Of a DNA stretch of 62,992 nt, positions 7,545 to 16,779 are shown piece after piece. The stretch covers positions 1 to 62,992 of the forward strand of contig CAJODM010000004.1 in the NCBI GenBank assembly GCA_905233755.1, written 5' to 3'. How positions within the stretch are numbered: the first letter of the stretch is position 1; each line of letters starts with the position of its first letter. The stretch is from an uncultured Ruminococcus sp. (GTDB lineage: Bacteria; Bacillota; Clostridia; Oscillospirales; Acutalibacteraceae). The notes below the pieces were generated by a model, which worked only from the letters and a program-made list of their open reading frames with translations, ran no database searches and was not told the DNA's origin. The position numbers and the translations under genes were made by a program.

Positions 7545-8990
7545 ATGAAAACAACACGACGCATCTTATCCATCCTTTTGGCGGCTGTCCTTCTGGCGGC
7601 GGTATGCGCTGTCAGCGTATCTGCCCAGGCGGTCGGCACCATCACCATCTACACCTCAAACACCGCAATCTCGCTAGAGGGGCATACCTTCAACGCATAC
7701 AAGATCTTTGACGTGACGTTCAACCAGGATCATGACGCGTTCAACTACACCCCGGACAGCGACTTTGCCGCTGTCGCTAATGTCGACTATGACACCATCG
7801 CCGCCTTTACCGGCGACGAGCTGAGCGCGTTCGCCCAGGCGACATATGAGTATATCGCTCAGGTGAACCTTGCTCCCGACGTCACCACCGTTGCCACCGC
7901 GCAGAGCACCGTGACGCTGGACATGAACGCCTATGGCTACTATCTCATCTATGATGAGACCGACAACGACTATGACGTGGTATCGGCGATCATCCTGACC
8001 TCGTTCGATGCGAACAAGCGCATCGAGTACAAGGCGGACATCCCCGCAGTCGACAAGACCATCACCGGTATCAACACCCCCGATACCATCGACGCCTCCT
8101 CTGTCACCGCTTCGTTCGGCGACGAGATCTGGTTCGAGCTATCGTCGGTGATCCCGGACACCACCGGCTATACCACCTACACCTTTATCTTCAACGATAC
8201 CATGGATGTCGGTCTGACCTATCAGAATAACGCCGTCGCCAAGATGAACGGAACCGCGCTCGATACTGACGACTATACCGTCGCGTTCGACAGCAACACC
8301 AACACGCTGACCGTGACGATCGACTCGGATATCATCCTCTCGAACGAGGGCAAGACCATCACCGTTCCCTACTCGGCGGTGCTCAACGCCAATGCGGCAG
8401 TCAGCAACGCGACCTCCTCTGTGGCGAACTTCAACGAGGTCTATCTGACCTACTCGAACGACCCGAAGCACTCGACCGCTACCGCTACCTCGACCGATGA
8501 TACCACCACTGTCGAGGTCGAGATCTATGTCTATGATCTGAGCATCTTCAAGTATACGATCAATAACGATGACGAGGTCGGGCTTGCCGGCGCGGTCTTC
8601 ACGCTGCAGGATTCGTCCGGCGCCTATATCCCCGTGACCGCAACTCCTGCCGCCGGCGTCTATACCGTCGATACCGCGGCATCGGCTACCGCAGCGAGCG
8701 CGTCGTTCACCTCTCCTACAGGCGGCTTGATCACCATCAGAGGTCTTGCCGAGGGCACCTACACCCTGACCGAGACAACCGCACCGAGCGGCTATGCGCG
8801 GCTTATCTCCCCCATCACCGTCAACGTATCCTCCACGAGCAGTACCGTGCGCGTCCTCAACGAGAGTGAGGGATCGCTGCCCTCTACCGGCGGCATGGGC
8901 ACCGTGCTGTTCACCGTCGGCGGCATACTGCTGATGGCAGGCGCTGTGGTTGCGTTCCTCCTTATGAAGAAGCGCTCGAAGCCCGAATAA
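7545..8990 (+). CDS. Major (backbone) pilin, isopeptide-forming, LPSTG
   Basis: 481 aa from the ATG at 7545, which follows GAGAGGA; an upstream in-frame start at 7476 lacks a ribosome site. A signal peptide ends near VSVSAQA. The body has a D2-type pilin domain containing FNEVYLTYSNDP, typical of isopeptide-stabilised backbone pilins. A C-terminal CnaB domain (LAGAVFTLQDSSG to the E-box YTLTETTAPSGY) supplies the glutamate for intramolecular Lys-Asn bonds. LPSTG at 445-449, a membrane helix and KKRSK form the sorting signal. The sortase encoded 34 bases downstream probably polymerises it into the shaft. Confidence 0.9.
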   Translation: MKTTRRILSILLAAVLLAAVCAVSVSAQAVGTITIYTSNTAISLEGHTFNAYKIFDVTFNQDHDAFNYTPDSDFAAVANVDYDTIAAFTGDELSAFAQATYEYIAQVNLAPDVTTVATAQSTVTLDMNAYGYYLIYDETDNDYDVVSAIILTSFDANKRIEYKADIPAVDKTITGINTPDTIDASSVTASFGDEIWFELSSVIPDTTGYTTYTFIFNDTMDVGLTYQNNAVAKMNGTALDTDDYTVAFDSNTNTLTVTIDSDIILSNEGKTITVPYSAVLNANAAVSNATSSVANFNEVYLTYSNDPKHSTATATSTDDTTTVEVEIYVYDLSIFKYTINNDDEVGLAGAVFTLQDSSGAYIPVTATPAAGVYTVDTAASATAASASFTSPTGGLITIRGLAEGTYTLTETTAPSGYARLISPITVNVSSTSSTVRVLNESEGSLPSTGGMGTVLFTVGGILLMAGAVVAFLLMKKRSKPE

Positions 8991-9024
8991 TCTCATATCC
9001 GATCCACAAGGAGGGTGCGGCAGC

Positions 9025-9888
9025 GTGAAGAAGAAGAATATCCCTACCGTCATCCTCATTGTTGTATTTGCTGTCGGGCTGTGTGTATTTCTCTACCCCA
9101 CCGTCAGCAACCTGCTGAGCCGGTTTAGGCAGACCCGCGTGATCGAGGACTATGACGCGGCGGTCGCCGCACTCGATACGACCGATATGGACCGTATGCT
9201 CGACGAGGCGCGCGCGTACAACGAACAGTACGCGAAGAACGCCTTCTCCTATCGCGAGGACGTCGAGAACGGCACCGAGCTGTATCGGAACACCCTGAAC
9301 ATCCGCAACGGCGTGATGGGACGGCTGAAGATCGACAAGCTCGACGTAAACCTGCCGATCTACCACGGTACCTCTGCGTCGGTGTTGCAGTCGGGCATCG
9401 GACACCTTCCGATGACATCGCTGCCGGTCGGCGGCGAAGGGACGCACGCGGTGCTCTCGGGGCATCGGGGGCTGCCCTCTGCTGAGCTGCTGTCAAAGCT
9501 CGACCGCATGGAGAACGGCGACATCTTCTATATCTATATCCTCAACGAGGTGCTCGCCTATGAGGTCAAGGAGATCCGCACGGTGCTGCCGTCAGAGCTC
9601 GACTCGCTCTCGATCGACCCGCACGCAGACAAGGTATCGCTCGTGACCTGTACCCCCTACGGGATCAACACCCACCGGCTGATCGTGACCGGATATCGGA
9701 TCCCGTACGAGGACACCATCGTCGAACAGTATCGCGCCGGTGCAGACGCGCTCTTGATATCGCCGCGCGCCGTAGCGTTCTATGTCGGCGTGCCGGTGTT
9801 CCTCCTTGTCATCCTCATCATCCTCCTGCGCTATCGCCGCAAGTCCAAGAAGAGAAAGGGAGTGAAAAGCGATGAAAATACTGAATAG
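9025..9888 (+). CDS. Class C sortase (pilin polymerase)
   Basis: 287 aa with an N-terminal membrane segment (about 8-25) and a C-terminal one (about 250-272), the class C topology. The catalytic triad is visible: His147 in LSGHRG, Cys209 in SLVTCTPYG and Arg218 in NTHRLIVTG. Start is GTG at 9025, 11 bases after AAGGAGG. It links backbone pilins by transpeptidation at LPxTG. The usual lid motif DP(F/W/Y) before the barrel is not evident (residues 60-95), so the active site may be less guarded than in known pilus sortases. The 3' end overlaps the next gene by 17 bases. Confidence 0.92.
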   Translation: MKKKNIPTVILIVVFAVGLCVFLYPTVSNLLSRFRQTRVIEDYDAAVAALDTTDMDRMLDEARAYNEQYAKNAFSYREDVENGTELYRNTLNIRNGVMGRLKIDKLDVNLPIYHGTSASVLQSGIGHLPMTSLPVGGEGTHAVLSGHRGLPSAELLSKLDRMENGDIFYIYILNEVLAYEVKEIRTVLPSELDSLSIDPHADKVSLVTCTPYGINTHRLIVTGYRIPYEDTIVEQYRAGADALLISPRAVAFYVGVPVFLLVILIILLRYRRKSKKRKGVKSDENTE

Positions 9889-10594
9889 GATCCTCTCCCT
9901 GTCGGCAATGGTGCTGCTGATCCTGCTGCTGTGCCTGAGCACGGCGGTGAACATCGGCGCGACAACGCGAACCGGCACCGTTGACATCGCTTTGCACGCT
10001 CTTGACGGGGCTACGGGCGAGGGCAGCATGACGGTCGCGCTGTACAAGGTCGCCGACCGCGTAAACTCCGAGTATGTGCTGACAGAGGACTTTGCCGATG
10101 CGGGCGTTGATGTGCGTGTGCTCGACGACGCTGACGGCATGGCGGCAACGCTGTATCGCTATATAGCAGCGCATGATATCGCGCACGAGCGACTCGACGT
10201 TTCGATCCCCGGATCGGCACGGTTTGATAACGTGAGCGAGGGGCTGTACCTTCTCGTCAGCGAAGGGGATCACAACGGCGTATATGAGCCGTTCAGCCCG
10301 TTTTTGCTCTCGATGCCGTATGTGGAGGAGGGACAGACAGAGGCGACGTACCATCTGAGCTGTGAGCCGAAGCTCGAGCTATCCGCTGTCCCGACCCCGA
10401 GCGAAACGATCACCCCAACACAACCGGCGACACAACCGGTGACTGAGACCGTTGTCCCGACCGTCACGCCTGTCCCCGCCGAGACCAAGCTCCCGCAGAC
10501 GGGCATGATCCGATGGTATGTCCCCGCGCTGAGCGTGATAGGGCTGCTGCTGTTCGCGCTCGGATGGGCGCTGCGGTTCACCGGTAACCGATGA
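9872..10594 (+). CDS. LPQTG minor (base or anchor) pilin
   Basis: 240 aa with a signal peptide (MKILNRILSLSAMVLLILLL). One beta-rich domain (VDIALHALDG...FDNVSEGLYLLV) resembles the N-terminal domain of small SpaA-type pilins. A Pro/Thr stalk (about residues 170-205) leads to LPQTG at 207-211, a membrane helix and a short basic tail. Its small size and proline-rich tail fit a base pilin that attaches the fibre to the wall. It overlaps the sortase genes on both sides (17 and 4 bases), showing a tightly packed operon. Confidence 0.85.
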   Translation: MKILNRILSLSAMVLLILLLCLSTAVNIGATTRTGTVDIALHALDGATGEGSMTVALYKVADRVNSEYVLTEDFADAGVDVRVLDDADGMAATLYRYIAAHDIAHERLDVSIPGSARFDNVSEGLYLLVSEGDHNGVYEPFSPFLLSMPYVEEGQTEATYHLSCEPKLELSAVPTPSETITPTQPATQPVTETVVPTVTPVPAETKLPQTGMIRWYVPALSVIGLLLFALGWALRFTGNR

Positions 10595-11220
10595 ACCGCC
10601 CACGCAGGATCGTCGGTGTGCTCCTGATGGCGGTAGGGGTTCTGCTGGTAGGTACGGCGATCTTCCTGATCGTGCGCAACAGCTACCTTGACCGTGCGGC
10701 AGGGGTCGCCTCTGCCGACGCGCTGGAGAAGATCGACGCGTATATCTCAGAGAACGCCGATGCGACAGCACCCACCGACCTGTCCGACGATACCCCTGAT
10801 ACCGTGCCCGACGACCCCGATGCGGGGTATGAAATCCTCACCGTCGGGACTGCGCCGTTCTTCGGCACGATCGACATCCCGGCTGCAGACATCCGTCTGC
10901 CGCTGATCGACGTGTTCAGCTATGACTATCTCGACATCGCTCCGTGCCGTTATCGCGGAAGCATCGCGGGAGACGACCTCGTGATCATCGCGCATAACTA
11001 TGCCTCCCACTTCGGACGTCTTTCCTCTCTTGGCGTCACGGACAGGGTGCAGATCACGCTGCTGAGCGGTACCCCCTACGCCTACACCGTGGTGGATACC
11101 GAGGAGATCAACGGCTATGACGTCGAGCGGCTCGACGAGGGTGAATGGGATCTGACGCTGTTTACCTGTGACCCCTCGGGACAATACCGGCACGTCATCC
11201 GCTGTCAGAGAATAGCATAA
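10591..11220 (+). CDS. Second sortase, class D-like
   Basis: 209 aa with one N-terminal membrane helix (about 8-28) and no C-terminal helix. The sortase fold covers about 85-208: His135 in VIIAHNYASHFG, Cys193 in LTLFTC and Arg200 in SGQYRHVIRC. The HN in place of the class A/C HG signature and the FTC motif resemble small class D-like or ungrouped sortases in Firmicutes. As last gene of the pilus operon (ATGA overlap) it probably anchors the finished pilus, or the LPQTG base pilin, to peptidoglycan. Its exact class is uncertain. Confidence 0.85.
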   Translation: MNRPRRIVGVLLMAVGVLLVGTAIFLIVRNSYLDRAAGVASADALEKIDAYISENADATAPTDLSDDTPDTVPDDPDAGYEILTVGTAPFFGTIDIPAADIRLPLIDVFSYDYLDIAPCRYRGSIAGDDLVIIAHNYASHFGRLSSLGVTDRVQITLLSGTPYAYTVVDTEEINGYDVERLDEGEWDLTLFTCDPSGQYRHVIRCQRIA

Positions 11221-11236
11221 TAGTACAAAAACAACG

Positions 11237-11274
11237 ACCTCCTATGACAGAGCTGCTGTCATAGGAGGTTTTTC
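11237..11274 (+). terminator. Terminator of the pilus operon
   Basis: A 14-bp perfect stem ACCTCCTATGACAG / CTGTCATAGGAGGT followed by TTTTT, also usable for the converging minus-strand gene. Confidence 0.85.
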
Positions 11275-11289
11275 TGTCCAGTATTTTCG

Positions 11290-11997
11290 TCATCTCATGC
11301 CGGACAAGATATCGAAGAACTCGTCATAGTCCCGTATCTCATAGTCGCACAGGGGGCTGTGCTCCGGCTCGAGCCGTCCAAGGTAGCGCACGGTGGTGAT
11401 GCCGGCGTTCCTGCCGCCCGCCATATCGGAGGTCAGCGAATCGCCGATGATACACACCCGCGAGCGGTCGGTCACATGCAGATCCCGGAAGATATAGTCG
11501 AAGTAGGCGCGCTCGGGCTTCTGTACGCCGATCTCCTCCGAGATATACGCCCCGTCGATATAGGGCAGTATCGGGCTGTCGGACAGCCGCCCGCGCTGGA
11601 CGACGGTCAGCCCGTTGGTGGCAAGATAGATGCGGCAGCGCTTGTGGAGCTTTCTCAGAAAATCAAGTGCCCCGGGCAGCAGAAACCCGCACCGAGACAG
11701 CTCGCGCTTGTATGCTTCGTTGACGTCGGACGGGTCATCAACGGGCGTGCCCATCCTATCGAAGAACCGTTTGAAGCGCATCGGCTGGAGCTCGTCGCGC
11801 GTGATCTCGCCCCGCTCGAGCATCTTCCAGCAGGAGAGGTTGATCTCGCTGTACAGCGCGATCATCCTGTCATCCGCCGTGATGCCGTAGATCGCCAGCG
11901 TGCGCGTCAGTGCGGTCCGCTCGGCAGAGAGAAAGTCAAAGATCGTCTCGTCGGCGTCGACCAGCACGATATCAAATCGGTCAGACAAACGGTTCAC
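11290..11997 (-). CDS. HAD-family phosphatase, YjjG-like (pyrimidine 5'-nucleotidase type)
   Basis: 235 aa. HAD motif I is VLVDADETIFDF (nucleophile and acid/base aspartates), motif II is YLATNG and motif IV is IGDSLTSDMAGG. The N-terminal cap segment (SEINLSCWKMLERGEITRDE) is typical of the YjjG/YfnB subfamily, which dephosphorylates noncanonical pyrimidine nucleotides. The predicted GTG start overlaps the end of the DUF2344 gene by 17 bases, so the two are probably co-translated. Substrate is inferred from family only. Confidence 0.85.
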   Translation of the reverse strand: MNRLSDRFDIVLVDADETIFDFLSAERTALTRTLAIYGITADDRMIALYSEINLSCWKMLERGEITRDELQPMRFKRFFDRMGTPVDDPSDVNEAYKRELSRCGFLLPGALDFLRKLHKRCRIYLATNGLTVVQRGRLSDSPILPYIDGAYISEEIGVQKPERAYFDYIFRDLHVTDRSRVCIIGDSLTSDMAGGRNAGITTVRYLGRLEPEHSPLCDYEIRDYDEFFDILSGMR

Positions 11998-12646
11998 CGT
12001 CCTTGATCAGGATCTTCTCGCGCGTGATCACGCTGTAGAGCTCTGTGCGACAGTATGCCGAGAACGCCGTCACAAACAGCGAGGGGTTGATATTCTCGCT
12101 CGGTCCCGCGGGCAGCGTCATCGTCAGGCGCACACCGCCGTCACACCGCTCAGCGGTACAGTCGAGGATCAGCGGGCGAAGATCGACGGTCTTCATGCCC
12201 TTCTTGGTCTTCTTCTCCACCATAACGGAAGAAAGCGACAGGAAGGACGTCATCGCGGGATACAGGTCAACCGCCGCATCGGCATCGGGGGATACCGACA
12301 GCTCGACCGTATAGACGGCGGCGGTGATGTCGGCGGGCTTATGTACCGCATCACAGCAGGAGTACACCCGAATCCCCGCCGGCAGACACGCGTTCAGCAT
12401 GGCCGGTACGGCGTCCATGTCCTCGTCATCGTCGAGCAGCCGAAAATCCATCGTCTCACACCGGGAGACATACCCCAGCGACAGCGGCAGCGCAAAGGTG
12501 ATATAGGGATGGGTGTTGAAGCCCTCGGTGCGCCAGATGTTCAGCCCGCTCTTCTGCACCGCGCGGAGCATCACGCGGTTGAGATCGAGGTGCGAGATAT
12601 AGCGGCACTCCTGATCCTTGCCGAACACGATCCTAGCGTTCCTCAC
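11981..12646 (-). CDS. TIGR03936/DUF2344 radical-SAM-linked protein
   Basis: 221 aa from GTG at 12646, preceded by GGGGGAGG 8 bases upstream; this start overlaps the upstream radical SAM gene by 14 bases. Landmarks are VFGKDQECRYISHLDLNR, GFNTHPYITFALPLSLGY and ETMDFRL. In many Firmicutes this gene lies directly behind, or is fused to, the TIGR03960 radical SAM gene, as here. Its biochemical role is unknown; RNA-related function has been suggested from its usual neighbours (RNase G, ribosomal proteins), which are absent here. Confidence 0.88.
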   Translation of the reverse strand: MRNARIVFGKDQECRYISHLDLNRVMLRAVQKSGLNIWRTEGFNTHPYITFALPLSLGYVSRCETMDFRLLDDDEDMDAVPAMLNACLPAGIRVYSCCDAVHKPADITAAVYTVELSVSPDADAAVDLYPAMTSFLSLSSVMVEKKTKKGMKTVDLRPLILDCTAERCDGGVRLTMTLPAGPSENINPSLFVTAFSAYCRTELYSVITREKILIKDGEPFV

Positions 12647-14477
12647 AGCAGACACCTCCCCCATATCGCATCGCTCCGCATCCCGCGCACTGCTCGCGGC
12701 AGTGGGGGGTGGTGCGGCTCTCATATGCGCGCCGGCACTCACGGATCAAAAACTCCTTAGTGATCCCATAGTCAAGATGATCCCACGGCAGGATCTCGTC
12801 AAAGCTGCGGCGGCGGTTGGCATAGAACGCGGGGTCGATCCCGCAGTCGTCGAACACCTTCATCCATGCAGAGAGCGAGAAGCAGTCGCCCCACGAGTCG
12901 AACCGTATCCCCCGCTCATGCGCTAACAGCATCGCCCGACACAGCTTTCGGTCGCCGCGGGCGAACACCGCCTCGAGGAACGAGGTGTCAGAATCGTGAT
13001 AGCTGTAGGATATCTTGCGCGAATGGATATGCGCCTTGATATGTCGCTGCTTGTCCTGCAGCATCTCGACGGTGTCCTGCGGCTCCCACTGGAACGGGGT
13101 GAAGGGTTTGGGCACGAACGAGGAGGCAGACGCGGTCACGCGCACCGACTTGCCGCGCGCGCGGTTCTCGGTGGCATAGAAGGTGTTGACGACCTTCTGG
13201 GCGAGGTTCGCGATATCCGCAACGTCGTCCATCGTCTCGGTCGGCAGCCCGATCATGAAATACAGCTTGACGGTACTATAGCCGCCCGCGAACGCGACCG
13301 AACAGGTGCCGATCAGCTCGTCCTCGGTGACGTTCTTGTTGATGGCGTCGCGCAGCCGCTGGCTCCCCGCCTCGGGGGCAAAGGTCAGCCCGCTCTTGCG
13401 GACGGTCGTCAGCCGCGACAGGATATCGTCGCTGAACCCGTCCACACGCAGCGACGGCAGCGATAAGCTGACGTTCTCCCGCTCTGCCCAGTCGGACAGC
13501 TCGGTGAGCATCGGCACGATATCCGAGTAGTCGGACGACGACAGCGACGACAGCGACACCTCGTCATAGCCGGTGTTGCGGCACAGGGTATGGCACTGGT
13601 CGCTGATAACGGACACCGACTTCTCGCGCACGGGGCGATAGAGGAATCCCGCCTGGCAGAAGCGGCATCCGCGGATGCACCCGCGAAAGATCTCCTCCAC
13701 CGCGCGGTCGTGGATGATCTCGATATTCGGCACCACAAACCGGGACGGATAGTAGCTCTTGTCCATGTTCATCATCAGCCGCTTTTCGACCCGCTCGGGC
13801 GCGCCGCACAGCGGGGTGACGGCGGCGATGGTGCCGTCGTCATGGTAGCTGACGTCATACAGCGCGGGGACATATACCCCGCGAATATGGGACGCGCGGC
13901 GCAAAAACTCGTCTTTCGATACCCCTTCGCTGCGGCAGCGGCGGTACAGCTCGATGACCTCCAGATCGACCTCCTCCCCCTCTCCGAGGAAGAAGATATC
14001 GACAAAGTCGGCGATCGGCTCGGGGTTACAGGCACACGGACCGCCCGCGACCACGATATTGAACAGCTCATGGCGGTCGCGCGCGAGCACCGGTACCCCG
14101 CCGAGCGACAGCATATTCAGCATATTCGTAAAGCTGAGCTCATACTGCAGCGTAAATCCGATGAAGTCGAACGCAGACAGCGCATCGCCCGACTCGAGCG
14201 CATAGAGCGGCACGCCGTGCGCGCGCATCTGCTCCTCCATATCGATCCACGGCGCGAAAACGCGCTCACACCACAGATAGTCGCGCTCGTTGAACTGGCT
14301 GTAGAGGATCTTTATCCCCAGATGCGACATCCCTACCTCATAGGTATCGGGAAAGCAGAACGCAAACCGCGTATCGACCGCTGATCGGTCCTTTACGACT
14401 GCGCCCAGCTCGCCCCCGACATAGCGGCCGGGCTTCTGGACCTTCATGAGAAAATGTTCGACTTCCTTAGGATACAT
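12633..14477 (-). CDS. TIGR03960 family B12-binding/radical SAM protein
   Basis: 614 aa, full length for the family. The N-terminal part has the family motifs FPDTYEVGMSHLGIKILY and VVAGGPCACNPEP with GEGEE, a cobalamin-binding-like fold. The radical SAM cluster is FRGCIRGCRFCQAGFLYRPVR (CxxxCxxC). The reaction is unknown; the arrangement resembles methylthiotransferases or B12-dependent radical enzymes. It is the middle member of an M50 - TIGR03960 - TIGR03936 cluster. Confidence 0.92.
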   Translation of the reverse strand: MYPKEVEHFLMKVQKPGRYVGGELGAVVKDRSAVDTRFAFCFPDTYEVGMSHLGIKILYSQFNERDYLWCERVFAPWIDMEEQMRAHGVPLYALESGDALSAFDFIGFTLQYELSFTNMLNMLSLGGVPVLARDRHELFNIVVAGGPCACNPEPIADFVDIFFLGEGEEVDLEVIELYRRCRSEGVSKDEFLRRASHIRGVYVPALYDVSYHDDGTIAAVTPLCGAPERVEKRLMMNMDKSYYPSRFVVPNIEIIHDRAVEEIFRGCIRGCRFCQAGFLYRPVREKSVSVISDQCHTLCRNTGYDEVSLSSLSSSDYSDIVPMLTELSDWAERENVSLSLPSLRVDGFSDDILSRLTTVRKSGLTFAPEAGSQRLRDAINKNVTEDELIGTCSVAFAGGYSTVKLYFMIGLPTETMDDVADIANLAQKVVNTFYATENRARGKSVRVTASASSFVPKPFTPFQWEPQDTVEMLQDKQRHIKAHIHSRKISYSYHDSDTSFLEAVFARGDRKLCRAMLLAHERGIRFDSWGDCFSLSAWMKVFDDCGIDPAFYANRRRSFDEILPWDHLDYGITKEFLIRECRRAYESRTTPHCREQCAGCGAMRYGGGVCCEER

Positions 14478-14484
14478 AACGTCC

Positions 14485-15048
14485 TCACCTGAAAAGAAAT
14501 GCCAGCAGATACAGCGATATCGCGAGCAAAGAATAGTTATAGCGGGTATGCAGCAGGGTATAGATCCCCAGTGTGAACAGCGGCAGAAGAAACACGAATG
14601 TCAGCACGCGGATGACGCTCGTCGCCGTTACATAGGACACCCGTCGGCACAGCAGCAGCATAAGCAGCCGTCCACCGTCGAGCGTCTCGACCGGCAAGAG
14701 GTTGAAGCATCCGACGACGAGGTTTGCGAGCATCAGCGGCCGCGAGATCATGCAAAACAGCATTGCACAGACGAGGTTCGCCGCCGCACCGCCTGCTGTG
14801 ATGAGCCCATCGTGCAAGACGCTCCCTGCGTCATCCGCCTCGATCATCACATCGAACAGCCGCACCGTGATCCGACGGACACGGCACCGGCACAGCCGCA
14901 TCACCAGCAGATGCCCCAGCTCATGGAGCACCGCCGCCAGCAGACACGCTCCCACCCGTCCCTGTCGGTCGAGCAGCAGCGCCGCCGTCAGCCCTGCGAC
15001 CACCTCATAGCCGATAAGGATGTCAACCGCGAGCAGCCGCAGCTTCAT
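14485..15048 (-). CDS. M50 family intramembrane metalloprotease, SpoIVFB-like
   Basis: 187 aa from the ATG at 15048 (an in-frame start at 15078 is possible). Zinc motif HELGH lies in VLHELGHLLVMRL, and the second metal motif NLLPVETLDGGRLL is intact, with several membrane helices around them. SpoIVFB-type site-2 proteases activate pro-sigma-K during sporulation in Bacillus; in Clostridia related enzymes occur in this same cluster. The start lies inside the preceding small membrane gene, so translation is coupled, matching the SpoIVFA-SpoIVFB arrangement. Confidence 0.88.
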   Translation of the reverse strand: MKLRLLAVDILIGYEVVAGLTAALLLDRQGRVGACLLAAVLHELGHLLVMRLCRCRVRRITVRLFDVMIEADDAGSVLHDGLITAGGAAANLVCAMLFCMISRPLMLANLVVGCFNLLPVETLDGGRLLMLLLCRRVSYVTATSVIRVLTFVFLLPLFTLGIYTLLHTRYNYSLLAISLYLLAFLFR

Positions 15049-15367
15049 CCGGCGATGACCGCGAGAACCACGACGCAAGGTCGATATCCTCGAACGCCGA
15101 GCGCGAGATGAGGGTCTTCTTCATCTCGGCGGTGTACCACGAGCGAAAGCTGTCATACCACACGCTGTCCGCGATATGCAGCAGAAAAACCCCCAGCGCG
15201 ATCACAACACAGATAACGAGCTGTGCCGTTATGATGATGGGAAACGGACGTTTCCGCATTGAAGATGGCTGCTCGTCAACGGGGAGCTCCTCGTCGGCGC
15301 GCTCTACCCGGGTATCGGCGGTGCGAAACCCCTCGGCATATAGTATCTCGTTCTCTCTCTCTGACAT
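15023..15367 (-). CDS. Single-pass membrane protein in the SpoIVFA position
   Basis: 114 aa from the ATG at 15367 (GGGTGA ribosome site). A charged cytoplasmic stretch (about 50 residues) is followed by one membrane helix (PIIITAQLVICVVIALGVFL) and a short outer tail with ADSVWYDSFRSWYTAEMKKT. SpoIVFA-type proteins show this same helix-plus-tail layout but continue into an M23 (LytM) domain, which is missing here. Because the gene overlaps the M50 protease start, I infer a minimal partner or regulator of that protease. Homology is not certain. Confidence 0.65.
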   Translation of the reverse strand: MSERENEILYAEGFRTADTRVERADEELPVDEQPSSMRKRPFPIIITAQLVICVVIALGVFLLHIADSVWYDSFRSWYTAEMKKTLISRSAFEDIDLASWFSRSSPDEAAAARG

Positions 15368-15405
15368 GCTATCACCCGAGAGAGTATATGCGAAAGAAGA
15401 GAATA

Positions 15406-16779
15406 TTAGTCCTCCAGATAGCGCAGCTCCTTGTTGCGCAGGATCACAAAGAACACCAGCGCGACGATCAGCGACGCCACCTCGGCGATGGGGAACGCAT
15501 ACCACATCGCGCTCATGCTGACGCGCGAGAGCAGGTATGCCACCGGCAACAGCACGATGAGCTGACGCGACAGCGACATGATCATGCTGTACAGCCCCTT
15601 GCCGACTGCTTGGAACAGCGACGAGAACATGATCCCCGCCGACGCTAAGATGAACGACAAGCTGATAGTACGCAGCGTCGGCACACCGACCTCGAGCATC
15701 AGCGCATCGGCGTCGAACAGCGAGAGCAGCCACGCGGGCGCAAGCTGGAACAGCGCCGTTCCGGCGATCATGATGACCGCCGCGACCGACAGCCCGATCC
15801 CAAACGCCTGATACATCCGGCGCTTGTTGCGCGCGCCGTAGTTGTAGCCGATGATGGGCGACACCCCTTGGTTGAGCCCGAACACCGGCATGAACACAAA
15901 GCTCTGCAGCTTGAAGTACACGCCGAACGAGTTAATATATGCTTCGGCAACGGCGACCGTGACGTTCGCCGTCGAGATGATCGCGTTGATCCCGCTGACC
16001 ATCACCGAGCCGATGGACTGCATGATGATCGCCGGTACGCCGACGATGTAGATGTTCTTCAGGATCGTGCCGGAGGGTCGAAACCCGCGGATGCGGATCT
16101 TCACCTCGTGCTTTCTGTGCAGCAGCACGAACAGCAGGAATGCCATCGAACAGAACTGACCGAACACGGTAGCCACCGCCGCGCCGACGATCCCCAGCCG
16201 CGGAAAGAACCCGATCCCGAAGATGAGCAGCGGATCGAAGATGATGTTGACGATCGCGCCGAGCAGCTGGGACAGCATCGGGACGATCATGTTGCCGGTC
16301 GCCTGCAGGATCTTCTCCCCCATCACGGAGATCATCATCCCGATCGACAGGCACATCACGATCATGAGGTACTGGCCGCCGTAGGTGATGATGGTGTCAT
16401 CCGCCGTGAACAGCCCGATAAACCTGCTAGAGATCGTCAGCCCGAGGATCAGGAACAGCACGTAGTTGCACACAGAGAGGAACAGCCCGTGGGTCGCCGC
16501 CGCATCCGCTTCGGCATAGTTCTTCGCCCCCAGCCGCCGCGCGATCAGCGAGTTCACGCCGACCGCCGTGCCGACCGAGAACGAGATCAGGATCATCTGC
16601 AGCGGGAACGCCAGCGACACCGCCGACAGCGCCTTGATGCTGAAGCGGGCGACAAAGATGCTGTCCACGACGTTATACAGCGCCTGGATGATCATCGAGA
16701 ACATCGCCGGCAGCGACATACTCATCACCAGCGGGAACATCGGGCGTGTCCCCATCTTGTTCTGGGCTAGGTCATTCAT
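15406..16779 (-). CDS. MATE family efflux transporter
   Basis: 457 aa with 12 predicted membrane helices. The opening MFPLVMSMSLPAMFSMIIQAL and YNVVDSIFVARFS and the central region GLNQGVSPIIGYNYGARN are MATE signatures. It is likely an Na+- or H+-driven exporter of cationic compounds. The 5' end overlaps the 3' end of the VanZ-like gene by 8 bases. Substrate cannot be inferred. Confidence 0.92.
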   Translation of the reverse strand: MNDLAQNKMGTRPMFPLVMSMSLPAMFSMIIQALYNVVDSIFVARFSIKALSAVSLAFPLQMILISFSVGTAVGVNSLIARRLGAKNYAEADAAATHGLFLSVCNYVLFLILGLTISSRFIGLFTADDTIITYGGQYLMIVMCLSIGMMISVMGEKILQATGNMIVPMLSQLLGAIVNIIFDPLLIFGIGFFPRLGIVGAAVATVFGQFCSMAFLLFVLLHRKHEVKIRIRGFRPSGTILKNIYIVGVPAIIMQSIGSVMVSGINAIISTANVTVAVAEAYINSFGVYFKLQSFVFMPVFGLNQGVSPIIGYNYGARNKRRMYQAFGIGLSVAAVIMIAGTALFQLAPAWLLSLFDADALMLEVGVPTLRTISLSFILASAGIMFSSLFQAVGKGLYSMIMSLSRQLIVLLPVAYLLSRVSMSAMWYAFPIAEVASLIVALVFFVILRNKELRYLED

